Assembly: GCA_040217175.1 (NCBI GenBank)
Contig: JAVJNT010000002.1
Location: 1,372,001-1,436,000 of the forward strand
DNA: 64,000 nt
Direction: 5' to 3'
Origin: Phycisphaerales bacterium
GTDB lineage: Bacteria; Planctomycetota; Phycisphaerae; Phycisphaerales; UBA1924
Shown: piece by piece, positions 53,540-61,181 of the stretch
Position numbering within the stretch: the stretch's first letter is position 1
How the letters are laid out: every line of letters begins with the position of its first letter
The notes under the pieces: generated by a model
Database searches by the model: none
Told to the model about the DNA's origin: nothing
What the model saw: the letters and a program-made list of their open reading frames with translations, nothing else
Position numbers and translations under genes: made by a program

Positions 53540-54585
53540 CTGTCGTCGCCGGGAAGCTCGGGCTCGATGCCCGTCACCTGCACCGGCACGCGCGGGTCAT
53601 CGACGACGAACGTTAGCCCTTCGACCTCGCCCGACAGCCTGGCCTCGAACTCGGCCGAGCCCTCGACCAATTCCTCGCCCTCCAGGTGCAGCGTGGCGAC
53701 GACGCGGCTGCGACCCTCGGCGATCGCCCGCACCGCTTCACTCGGCCCGCTGATGCGGACGTCGCGCAGGTACGAGTCTTCCGGGGCGATGCGCACCGAC
53801 CACTGCCGTAGCTGCGTGGGCGACAGCCGGATCGTGACCGGCACGCTCGACATCGTGTGCGTCTCGATCGTGTCGCGCAGGGCGAGGGTCGCCGTGACCG
53901 ACTCGGGCTCGACGAGCACGAGCTCGCCCTGCCAGTCCTCGGGGATCACGAGCTGCATGTTCGAGATCTGCGCCGTGCTTCCGCCCGCGATTGCGTCGAG
54001 CTCCTCTTGAGGCACCGTGGCTTCGAGCGACTCGACGTCCGTACCGGCCAGGAGCGACGCCGGACCCGTAACCGTTGCGCTCGCTGGGTCGGCCACCGGT
54101 GGCCGCTCGAGTTCGGCCCCCGGCGCGAGCACGCGGATGGGCACGCTGCGTTCGATCAGCTCGTCCACCCGGACGTCCAGCGTCGGAGGCGTGGCGTCCT
54201 CGAGGCCCACGGCCAGCCGATCAAACACGGCGTGATCTCGGAGCGTGTCGCGCAGCGAGATCGTCTGTCGACCAACGCTCGACGAGATGCCCTCGCCGAT
54301 GAGCAGCTCGATGGGTTCTTCGAAGCGCTGGCCGGCCCGCTGGAGCGCCGCGCGCGAGCCCTCGAGCCGAAGCGTCACCGCCGTGCGCCGCGTCTGCTCG
54401 GGCTCGATCCACCCGGTCAGCTGCGAGCCGGCCGGTGCGACCAGCACGAGCGTCACCGTCCGCGTATTGGTCGTCAGGCTGCGTGCCTCGGCGAAGGTCC
54501 AGATCGCGGCGCTCAGCAGAACGACCAGGACGAGCCGCAGGATGCGCGAACGAATCGTGGTCTCGCGGGCCTGCTTCTCAGCCAC
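53536..54585 (-). CDS. YbbR-domain protein (CdaR-like partner of diadenylate cyclase)
   Basis: A 349-residue protein. GTG 54585 is preferred because AAGGGGA lies about seven bases upstream; an in-frame ATG at 54603 has no ribosome site. One N-terminal helix (ILRLVLVVLLSAAIWTFAEA, residues ~13-32) anchors an extracytoplasmic series of YbbR-like beta domains, with repeats of the type VPIRVLAPGAELERPPVADPASATVTGP and VPVTIRLSPTQLRQWSVRIAPEDSYLRDVRISGP. YbbR/CdaR proteins bind and modulate the membrane cyclase CdaA. Here the gene follows cdaA on the same strand with an eight-base overlap, which is the classical arrangement. Confidence 0.85.
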   Translation of the reverse strand: MAEKQARETTIRSRILRLVLVVLLSAAIWTFAEARSLTTNTRTVTLVLVAPAGSQLTGWIEPEQTRRTAVTLRLEGSRAALQRAGQRFEEPIELLIGEGISSSVGRQTISLRDTLRDHAVFDRLAVGLEDATPPTLDVRVDELIERSVPIRVLAPGAELERPPVADPASATVTGPASLLAGTDVESLEATVPQEELDAIAGGSTAQISNMQLVIPEDWQGELVLVEPESVTATLALRDTIETHTMSSVPVTIRLSPTQLRQWSVRIAPEDSYLRDVRISGPSEAVRAIAEGRSRVVATLHLEGEELVEGSAEFEARLSGEVEGLTFVVDDPRVPVQVTGIEPELPGDDS

Positions 54586-55483
54586 GGCTGGTCCCCTTGC
54601 CATCGGTGTTGCTCGTCGCACGATCCGACCTGGCCTCCTCGGCGGTCGAGGCGCGCTCGGGAACGTCCTTGCGGAGGCCCGCCTGCAGCGCACGACGGAG
54701 CTCCTCGGGCGTCATCGGGTCGGTCAGCTTGCCCCGCTCGGCGATGCGGATGCCGCCGGTCTCTTCGCTCACGATCACGACCAGTGCGTCGCACTCGCGC
54801 GAGATGCCCACCGCGGCGCGGTGCCGCGCGCCAAAGCCCGCGTCGGGCATGTCGGCCGCGCTGGCCAGCGGAAGCTGCACGCCCGCCGCGTGCACGATGG
54901 GGCCCTTGATGATGACGGCCAGATCGTGCAGCGCCGTGCCGGGAAAGAACAGGCTCTGCAACAGCCCGGCGCTCACTTCGGCGCCGAGCCGCGTCCCGCC
55001 CTCGGCCAGCCCGCCCAGGGCCGTGCGCCGCTCCATGACGATGAGGGCGCCGAACTTGGCCTTCTGGAAGTAGCTGCACGCCTCGACCACCGAGTCGACG
55101 ACGTGGGCGATCTCGCCCGGCGTGCTGCGGAAGATCGGCGCCTCGCCAAGCCGCGTGAGCGCCCGGCGCAGCTCGGGCTGGAACACCACGACCAGGCCGA
55201 TGGCCACGACCACGCCCGCGCGATCGAGCAGGTAGCCCAGTCGCTCGAACGCCTCTTCGCGACCGACCAGCGACAGGAAGATGCGCGCCGCCAGCCCGAT
55301 GAGCACCAGGGCCACCAGGCCCTTCATGACCCCCGCGGCGCGCGTGCCCTCGATGAACCGCAGGATGGCCCAGACGACGAGCGCGATCAGCGCCAACTCG
55401 AACGCCACCTCCCACCACGCATACCCCGAGATGCGTTGCAGCGCGTTCCCGATGGCGATGGCAAGATCCACGGCGTCCGACAC
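54578..55483 (-). CDS. cdaA: Diadenylate cyclase CdaA (DisA_N domain), variant active-site motif
   Basis: A 301-residue membrane cyclase that makes c-di-AMP from ATP. Three N-terminal helices span residues ~15-95, ending in the family linker VVVFQPELRRALTRLGEA. The DisA_N catalytic domain has GARHRAAVGIS (RHR motif, strongly conserved) and VIVSEETGGI. In the first motif, normally LHDGAVII, the sequence here is LHDLAVII: the catalytic Asp is kept but Gly is replaced by Leu. The last ~50 residues are hydrophilic. It precedes the YbbR gene with overlap. c-di-AMP commonly controls potassium transport through RCK_C domains, three of which are encoded in this window. Confidence 0.92.
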   Translation of the reverse strand: MSDAVDLAIAIGNALQRISGYAWWEVAFELALIALVVWAILRFIEGTRAAGVMKGLVALVLIGLAARIFLSLVGREEAFERLGYLLDRAGVVVAIGLVVVFQPELRRALTRLGEAPIFRSTPGEIAHVVDSVVEACSYFQKAKFGALIVMERRTALGGLAEGGTRLGAEVSAGLLQSLFFPGTALHDLAVIIKGPIVHAAGVQLPLASAADMPDAGFGARHRAAVGISRECDALVVIVSEETGGIRIAERGKLTDPMTPEELRRALQAGLRKDVPERASTAEEARSDRATSNTDGKGTSRG

Positions 55484-55555
55484 CCCTTCCAGAGACCGGC
55501 CTGCGGGCCGGGCCGGTCACTGTACGCTCGCCGAAGCCCTACGCTGAGGGCTCCC

Positions 55556-55864
55556 ATGCCCCGCGTCATCGGCTTCGAAGCAACGCCCAACCCCAACGCC
55601 GTCAAGGTCCTCGTCGAGGGCACGCTCGCCGCGTCGCCACGGTCCTACCGAGAGCCGCCGGCGGGCGACTGCCCGGACGAACTTGCCCGCGCGCTGTACG
55701 CCATCCAGGGCGTCCGGGTCCTGCTCATCCACCACGAGTTCGTGACCATCGGCAAGGCCCCCGACGCGGCCTGGCCCAACATCAAGCGCAAGGCCAAGGC
55801 GGCCATCCAGGCCCATCAGCCCGACACACCAGCCCAACCCGCCGAGCCCGACCGCCGTGGCTGA
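55556..55864 (+). CDS. Nfu N-terminal-domain (Nfu_N-like) small protein
   Basis: A 102-residue protein from ATG 55556. PNPNAVKVLVEGTLAASPRSY near the N-terminus and LYAIQGVRVLLIHHEFVTIGKAPDAAWPNIK later match the Nfu_N domain (PNPN...IF-V....FVTV-K...W). Classical Nfu has a C-terminal CxxC NifU-like domain for iron-sulfur transfer. Here only the N-terminal domain is present and there is no CxxC, so it is a stand-alone partner or regulator. The last ~20 residues are Pro/Ala-rich. It overlaps the mutY start by eight bases, a notable link because MutY needs a [4Fe-4S] cluster. Confidence 0.8.
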   Translation: MPRVIGFEATPNPNAVKVLVEGTLAASPRSYREPPAGDCPDELARALYAIQGVRVLLIHHEFVTIGKAPDAAWPNIKRKAKAAIQAHQPDTPAQPAEPDRRG

Positions 55865-57005
55865 GAGGTCCCCGCCCGACCTACCCGAGAGCGATCCCGC
55901 CTTCGATCGGTGGCTGACTCGATCGATCGCGGACTGGTTCGCCAGCAACGCCCGCGACCTTCCTTGGCGTATCGAGCCGCGCGACCCGTGGCTCTCGCTG
56001 ATGAGCGAGATCATGCTCCAGCAGACCCAGGTCGCGCGGGTTGCCGAGCGGTTCGGTTCCTTCGCCGCGAGCTTCCCAACCCCGCGAGCGATGGCCGAGC
56101 GTCCCCTCGACGACGTGCTGGCGCTGTGGAGCGGGCTGGGCTACTACCGGCGGGCCCGCTTGCTCCATGCGTGCGCGAGCGCCATCGTCGAGCGACACGA
56201 GGGCAAGATCCCGGCAACGGTCGAAGCATTGCACGACCTGCCGGGCGTCGGGCGATACACCGCCGGGGCCGTTGCGTCGATCGCGTACGGCGTCGACGCG
56301 CCGATCGTCGACGGCAACGTGTCGCGGGTGCTGCTCCGCGTACACGGCGTCGAGGCCTCCGTTGATGGTTCTGGCGTGCAGGCCTGGGCGTGGTCGCGCG
56401 CTTCCGAGTTGGCGCGTGCGGCCGGCGGCGACGTTGCGCGCGCAAGCGAGGGCATCATGGAACTCGGCGCGACGGTCTGCACGCCCGCCGTCCCAAGGTG
56501 CGATGCGTGCCCCGTCCGGGCGAGGTGCAAAGCGCACCAGCGCGGCGCCGTCGACCGCATTCCGCTGCCAAAGAAGCGCGCTCCAAAGAAGCCTCTGTCG
56601 ATCTCCGCCCTGGTGGTCACCGACCGCCGAAACCGGGTCTTGCTCGAGCAGCGACCGCCGGGCGGGCTGTGGGGTAGCCTGTGGCAACCGCCGAGCATCG
56701 AACGCGCGGCCGCCCGCCATGCCTCTCTCGACTCGACGGTGGAGTCCCTGGGCCTGGCCGGCGTGATCGCTCCGCCGACCGACCCCGCCTCATTCGGGTT
56801 CGCGACGACGCACCGGGACGTGAAGGTGCGGGTCTGGGCCTCCAGGGCCACCCACGCCGGCCGGGCACGTGCCGCCCGAGGCAAGTCAGCCGCTTGGTTC
56901 ACGGGCGACGAACTCGGCTCGCTGGGCATGGCGTCGGCCCACCGGCGGATGCTGTTTGTGAGCGGTATAGCAACCAGCGGACCACGGGCGGGGCAAACCG
57001 GGTAG
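55857..57005 (+). CDS. mutY: A/G-specific adenine DNA glycosylase MutY
   Basis: A 382-residue enzyme starting at GTG 55857. Landmarks are SEIMLQQTQVARVAERF (about residues 42-58), GLGYYRRARLLH, the helix-hairpin-helix DLPGVGRYTAGAVAS followed by the catalytic Asp in PIVDGNVSRV, and the [4Fe-4S] set C-x6-C-x2-C-x5-C in CTPAVPRCDACPVRARC. A C-terminal NUDIX-like 8-oxoG recognition domain begins about residue 240 (LVVTDRRNRVLLEQRP). It removes A mispaired with 8-oxoguanine. A 7-bp inverted repeat (ACCGGGT-AGC-ACCCGGT) spans the stop codon. Confidence 0.94.
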   Translation: MAERSPPDLPESDPAFDRWLTRSIADWFASNARDLPWRIEPRDPWLSLMSEIMLQQTQVARVAERFGSFAASFPTPRAMAERPLDDVLALWSGLGYYRRARLLHACASAIVERHEGKIPATVEALHDLPGVGRYTAGAVASIAYGVDAPIVDGNVSRVLLRVHGVEASVDGSGVQAWAWSRASELARAAGGDVARASEGIMELGATVCTPAVPRCDACPVRARCKAHQRGAVDRIPLPKKRAPKKPLSISALVVTDRRNRVLLEQRPPGGLWGSLWQPPSIERAAARHASLDSTVESLGLAGVIAPPTDPASFGFATTHRDVKVRVWASRATHAGRARAARGKSAAWFTGDELGSLGMASAHRRMLFVSGIATSGPRAGQTG

Positions 57006-57086
57006 CACCCGGTGCCCTCGATCTCTAAGTATGCTGATGGCTTCGGCTTAGGCCGTAGTCCCCGAAACGGGGGCGTTGTGGATAAG

Positions 57087-57157
57087 CTGGGGATCCAGGA
57101 TTCGAACCTGGACTAGATGAACCAGAATCACCGGTGCTACCATTACACCAATCCCCA
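57087..57157 (-). tRNA. tRNA-Gln (anticodon CTG)
   Basis: The minus strand folds as a cloverleaf: acceptor TGGGGAT/ATCCCCA, D-arm GTGTAATGGTAGCAC, anticodon arm GGTGA-TTCTGGT-TCATC with anticodon CTG, and T-arm CCAGG-TTCGAAT-CCTGG. TGGGGAT...GGTGTAATGGTAGCAC is typical of bacterial tRNA-Gln. The 3' CCA is not encoded. Confidence 0.93.
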
Positions 57158-57430
57158 AACAGGCGGCCCAAGTCTACATCCGATGGCCATCGAGTTCAAC
57201 GCCCTGCGGTGCTGGTGCCTGCCTGCCACTCCGATCAATTCGGGAAAATAAGTATCGGCTGACGCCCGTAGAGGGCATGCGCAATGGTACATTGGGCAAA
57301 ATTTACTGGGGAGACCGGCATCCGTCGAGTACACTTCTTGCGAAGCGTTTGCCGGGCGTGAGGATGCCCGAGACGAGCCAAGGCGGGTGCCGTCGAGCAT
57401 GACGGCTCGCAAAGAGCGAGGAGACTGAAG
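57158..57430 (+). other. Non-coding stretch upstream of the PEP-CTERM-like gene
   Basis: No gene is seen. The segment 57236-57320 is AT-richer than average (for example GGGAAAATAAGTATC and GGCAAAATTTACTGG), so it probably holds the promoter of the gene at 57431. I cannot identify a confident -35/-10 pair. The ribosome site GGAG at 57419-57422 precedes ATG 57431. Confidence 0.4.
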
Positions 57431-58477
57431 ATGACCAAGATGACGACGACCGTGGCGACGCTGTTCGCCGTAGCCGGGGCGGCACTTGCCCAAGACTCCC
57501 AGTTCCTGTTCACCAACCAGGACGACCCGGGCATCGACGGCTACATCGGTGGCGCCCAGACGCGCATCGTCGACGTGACCAACCCCGGCGCCTTCCTGGC
57601 CGGCATCGTGCAGGTGGGCTCGAGCTTCTACTTCAATGACGGCGCGGCGAACTTCGACCCCACGCTGACCAGCGGCCTCTTCCGCCTTGACGACGCGTTC
57701 GGCACGCCCTCGATCACGCCCATCGCCACCGGCCTGCCCATCGAGAACCCGATCGGCCTGCAGTGGGACGCCGGTCTGAACAACTTCATCACCGTCAACA
57801 ACCCGTTCTCGCCGGGCTCGGGCAGCGTGGACGGCGTGCTGGGCATCACGCCCGGCGGCACGGTGTCGACCGTGTTCACCGAAGACCTCTCGCTGCCGCG
57901 GCCTCGCTATCAGGCCGGCGCTCGTTTGGCCCAGGAGTCATCGGGCAGCTACCTCATCCCCAGCCTGAACGGCAGCGCCGCCGTCGTGGGGACGGGCGAG
58001 CTCGGCAACGGCAGCGCCCTCTTCCGGCTGGACGTCGACGGTTCGCTCTCGGGCACGGCGAACCTCGTGGTTGACCTGGCCGATACGTCGGTTACGGGCC
58101 TGGCCGATCCGCTGCTCGACACCGCCGGCATCGCCATCAATCCGAACACCGGGCTGGTCTACCTGACCGATCGCAACGCCGGCGCGATCTACGAGATGAC
58201 GCTCGACGGCACCGGTGCGTTCGACTCGATCCGAGTGCTGATCGACGGGCTCACCGAGCCAGAAGAAATCCAGTACGACCCGTTCAACGATCGCCTCGTG
58301 TTCGACGAGAACTTCGCCGGCGATCTCGGCCGCATCAGCCAGGTCGAGCTCGACGGCTCGGGCGTCACCGTCCTGATCGACGACGTCGACACCCGTGGCA
58401 TCGTCATCATCCCCGCGCCGGCCTCGCTGGCGTTGCTGGGCCTGGGCGGGCTCGCCGCCACGCGTCGCCGCCGCTGA
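57431..58477 (+). CDS. Exported PEP-CTERM-like protein with NHL-like repeats
   Basis: A 348-residue protein with a signal peptide (MTTTVATLFAVAGAALAQ). The body has propeller-like repeats of about 45 residues reminiscent of NHL/SGL repeats (GIAINPNTGLVYLTDRNAG, EEIQYDPFNDRLVFDEN). The C-terminus is PAPASLALLGLGGLAATRRRR: a Pro-Ala-Pro motif, a short hydrophobic helix and an Arg cluster. This is the planctomycete variant of the PEP-CTERM sorting signal recognised by exosortase-type enzymes. The next gene uses a different, dockerin-type C-terminal tag. Confidence 0.85.
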   Translation: MTKMTTTVATLFAVAGAALAQDSQFLFTNQDDPGIDGYIGGAQTRIVDVTNPGAFLAGIVQVGSSFYFNDGAANFDPTLTSGLFRLDDAFGTPSITPIATGLPIENPIGLQWDAGLNNFITVNNPFSPGSGSVDGVLGITPGGTVSTVFTEDLSLPRPRYQAGARLAQESSGSYLIPSLNGSAAVVGTGELGNGSALFRLDVDGSLSGTANLVVDLADTSVTGLADPLLDTAGIAINPNTGLVYLTDRNAGAIYEMTLDGTGAFDSIRVLIDGLTEPEEIQYDPFNDRLVFDENFAGDLGRISQVELDGSGVTVLIDDVDTRGIVIIPAPASLALLGLGGLAATRRRR

Positions 58478-58629
58478 TCGATCCGAAACGCAACGCGGAC
58501 CCGTGCCGCGGCGTACAACCTTGACCAGACCGATGGCCGATGGGTGCTGCCCGCCGGCCATCGTTGTTTCCAGGGCGGGCGTTCGCTTCCGATCGCCGCT
58601 CAAGAGTGGTTCAGCATGGAGAGATGCAG

Positions 58630-59394
58630 ATGATCGGACCTCGTACCCGCGTTGCGTGCCTGCTCGTCTTGGTTGCGCCCACCGTGGCGATGGCCGAAGA
58701 GACCGGCTTCGACGGCTTCTCTTCGGGCTTCCTTGGCCGCACGTTCGAGGACGGTGGCATCACGTTCTCGGAGAACCTTTGGTTCCCCGGCGGCAACCAG
58801 GTCCAGTTCGCGGCCACCAACGGCACGGGTTCGATCAGCTCGTTCCCCGAGTTCAGCCCGGTCAACGTCATGACAACCGGCTCGTGGTCGAGCGGTCCGG
58901 TGCTGGGCTTCACGCGCACCCACCAGTGGATCGCCACCATCGGCGAGACCGCGAGCAGCGCGCGGATCGACGTCTTCTGGCTCGGACGCTCGAATTGGGA
59001 GGGCACCGACGTCTGCCTCGAAGGGCTCGTCGGCGATGACGTGGTCGTGAGCGACTGCTTCATCCACCCGGGCGTGACGCCCGACGACATCCAGCACACC
59101 CGCATGGAGATCTCCGGCGTCGAGTTCGAGCGCATCCGCTTCATCTGCCGCGGAGGCACCGTGCCGGGCGAGCTCGACGGCATCCTCGCGGTATTCGACA
59201 ACGTGACCATCGAGGCGGGCGGCACCTGCCGGGCCGACATCGACGGCGACGGCGAGTTGACCATCTTCGACTTCCTGGGCTACCAGAACCTCTTCGACGC
59301 CGGCGACCTGCAGGCCGACTTCGACGGCGACGGCGAATTGACCATCTTCGACTTCCTCGCCTTCCAGAACGAGTTCGACGCCGGCTGCGGCTGA
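58630..59394 (+). CDS. Exported protein with C-terminal dockerin pair
   Basis: A 254-residue protein. ATG 58630 is preferred because GGAGAG lies 7 bases upstream; ATG 58624 would be too close to it. A signal peptide follows (CLLVLVAPTVAMA). The middle ~180 residues are unassigned, with a beta-rich look (RIDVFWLGRSNWEG, MEISGVEFERIRFICRG) and two Cys near residue 140 that could form a disulfide. The end is the 55-residue paired dockerin module, here finishing in Cys-Gly instead of Cys-Pro. Fourth member of this tagged set in the window. Confidence 0.82.
   Translation: MIGPRTRVACLLVLVAPTVAMAEETGFDGFSSGFLGRTFEDGGITFSENLWFPGGNQVQFAATNGTGSISSFPEFSPVNVMTTGSWSSGPVLGFTRTHQWIATIGETASSARIDVFWLGRSNWEGTDVCLEGLVGDDVVVSDCFIHPGVTPDDIQHTRMEISGVEFERIRFICRGGTVPGELDGILAVFDNVTIEAGGTCRADIDGDGELTIFDFLGYQNLFDAGDLQADFDGDGELTIFDFLAFQNEFDAGCG
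59227..59391 (+). repeat. 55-residue C-terminal paired dockerin module, copy 4
   Basis: Same 165-base length as the other three copies. Units DGDGELTIFDFLGYQN and DGDGELTIFDFLAFQN, Cys near both ends. Starts CRAD rather than CPAD and ends CG. Confidence 0.83.
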
Positions 59395-59410
59395 TGCCGA
59401 TAGCAAGAGC

Positions 59411-60031
59411 ATGAGCAACCCGGTCATCCTGGTCGGCGGCGGCGGGCATGCGAGAGTCGTGGCCGATGCCGCACGCGCCGCTGGCATTGCCGTCGCCGGC
59501 TTCGTCGACGACGCGCCCGACGCACGCGTGCCGGGCCTGGAGCACCTCGGCCCGATCGAGCGCGCCGGCCAGCACTGGCACCTTTGCATCGGCGACGTCG
59601 CCACCCGCGTTCGCGTGCTCGACTCGCTGCACGGATCGGGCGTCACGATCGTGCATCCGACCGCGATCTTCAGCCCGAGCGCCGCACTCGACGCCGGCGT
59701 GTTCATCGGCCCGGGCGCCATCGTCAACGCTGAGGCGCGGATCGACGCCTCCGCCATTGTCAACAGCGGTGCGATCATCGAGCACGATGCCCGTGTCGGT
59801 CGAGCCAGCCACGTCGCGCCAGCGGCCGTGCTGTGCGGGGCGGCAGCGGTGGGGCATGGCTGCCTCGTTGGAGCCGGGGCGATCCTGCTGCCGGGCGTCG
59901 AGATCGGCCATGATGCGATGGTCGGCGCCGGCGCGGTCGTCAGGGAGTCGGTTCCTGCTGGCTGCGTTGCGGTAGGGTCTCCGGCTCGGGTGCTCGAGCA
60001 GGGAGATGCGCGGCAAGCACCGCCTCGATAG
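59411..60031 (+). CDS. NeuD/PglD-type sugar O- or N-acyltransferase
   Basis: A 206-residue protein. The PglD N-terminal domain starts with VILVGGGGHARVVADAARAAG, a Rossmann-like nucleotide loop. A left-handed beta-helix of hexapeptide repeats follows (VNAEARIDASAIVNSGAIIEHDARVGRAS, then VGHGCLVGAGAILLPGVEIGHDAMVGAGAVV), with the probable catalytic His in IIEHDA. Members acetylate sugars for surface polysaccharides or glycoproteins. It follows the dockerin gene by 16 bases. Its last 92 bases overlap, tail-to-tail, the convergent glycosyltransferase gene; both reading frames look intact there. Confidence 0.88.
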   Translation: MSNPVILVGGGGHARVVADAARAAGIAVAGFVDDAPDARVPGLEHLGPIERAGQHWHLCIGDVATRVRVLDSLHGSGVTIVHPTAIFSPSAALDAGVFIGPGAIVNAEARIDASAIVNSGAIIEHDARVGRASHVAPAAVLCGAAAVGHGCLVGAGAILLPGVEIGHDAMVGAGAVVRESVPAGCVAVGSPARVLEQGDARQAPPR

Positions 60032-61181
60032 CCGCCTCGAACGGCGCTTCGCCGAACCGCTGGGCATTCTCGACGCACGCGGCTGGATCGCAGCTCGCTG
60101 CACGCTGCGCCGCCTCGGCCAGTCCCTCGGCCGACCCATCGCACAGCATGCCCGTCTCGCCGTCCTGCACGATGTCGAGTGCGCCGCCCTCGCCCCTGGC
60201 TGCGATCGGCAGCCCGCACGCCTGGGCCTCGACCGCGGTGATGCCGAAGTCCTCGACCTGCGGGAAGAGCAGGACCGAGGCCGTGCGCATCTCCTCGCGC
60301 AACGCCTCGTCGCTGAGGCGGCCCGTGAACCGCACGTTCGGTGGTGCGGCACGCTCGAGGTCTGCCCGCACGCTGCCGTCACCGACGATGCGGAGCTGAG
60401 CCCCGGCCTTCCTTGCCGCCTCGATCGCGACGTCGAACCGCTTGTAGGGCTCGATGGCGCCGACCGCCAGCCAGTGCTGGCCGCGCGGCCCGTCACTGGG
60501 CGTGAAGAACGCCGTTCGCGCGGGCGGATGGATGACCGTCGCCTCCCTGCCGTAGGCCTGTTCGATCTGCCCGGCAACGTGCGTCGAGTTCGCGATGAAG
60601 GTGCTGACGTGCGCCGCCGTCGAGCGATCCCATGCGCGTAGCGACCGGCCGAACACGCGCAGGCCGAGGCGTTGCAGCGTTCCGCCGTACTGGTCGGCCT
60701 GTGACCACAAGTACCGCGCCGGGCTGTGGCAATAGCACACGTGGGGCACGCCGGGCGGCGGGCACAGACCCTTGATCGCGGCCGAGCTGGTGGAGACCAA
60801 GAGGTCGATGCCCCGCCGGCGGTGCATCATCGCCAGCCGATCCGTGAGCTGCCCGACCATCGCCGGATACAACGGCAGCATCCAACGTCGGGCCCGGAGC
60901 GCCCCGGGCAAGCCTCCGAGCGTCGCAACCTGCCGCGGCAGGGCGTCGAGCTCGGGCGTCAGCGGCCCGCCGTCGTCGAACATCGTCAGGAGGGCCTCGA
61001 CGTGCCCCAGCCCGGACGCAGCTCGCGCGACGTGGTGCAACACGCGTTCCCCGCCACGCAGGCCCACCAGCCAGTCGTGCGCGAGGACGATGCGCGGGCG
61101 ATCCCCAGATTCCGATCCCGGGGAATCTTCGGTCCCTTCGCGGGGGTTTAGAGTGGACGATGACCCAGCCGCATGCATCAC
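59940..61181 (-). CDS. GT4-family glycosyltransferase
   Basis: A 413-residue enzyme. RIVLAHDWLVGLRGGERVL near residue 30 is the N-terminal GT4 loop. The GT-B C-domain has LAVGAIEPYKRFDVAIEAARKAG (nucleotide-binding Lys-Arg) and FPQVEDFGITAVEAQACGLPIAA, the E-x7-E motif with the catalytic/UDP-binding Glu residues. It transfers a sugar from a nucleotide donor, probably for surface glycans, in line with the NeuD-like neighbour. ATG 61181 (or 61178) is the only plausible start and lies 22 bases inside the start of the divergent amidohydrolase gene, so the two promoters must each lie within the other gene or be shared. Confidence 0.88.
   Translation of the reverse strand: MMHAAGSSSTLNPREGTEDSPGSESGDRPRIVLAHDWLVGLRGGERVLHHVARAASGLGHVEALLTMFDDGGPLTPELDALPRQVATLGGLPGALRARRWMLPLYPAMVGQLTDRLAMMHRRRGIDLLVSTSSAAIKGLCPPPGVPHVCYCHSPARYLWSQADQYGGTLQRLGLRVFGRSLRAWDRSTAAHVSTFIANSTHVAGQIEQAYGREATVIHPPARTAFFTPSDGPRGQHWLAVGAIEPYKRFDVAIEAARKAGAQLRIVGDGSVRADLERAAPPNVRFTGRLSDEALREEMRTASVLLFPQVEDFGITAVEAQACGLPIAARGEGGALDIVQDGETGMLCDGSAEGLAEAAQRAASCDPAACVENAQRFGEAPFEAAIEAVLAAHLPARAPEPETLPQRSQQEPTP

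Noticed and set aside
57060-57072. CCCCG-AAA-CGGGG as terminator of tRNA-Gln.
   Set aside because: Only five pairs and no T-run on the minus strand; not strong enough to list as a feature.
57354-57372. Short CGGGC...GCCCG inverted repeat upstream of the PEP-CTERM-like gene as an operator.
   Set aside because: Five GC-only pairs occur often by chance in this composition, and no second copy was seen.
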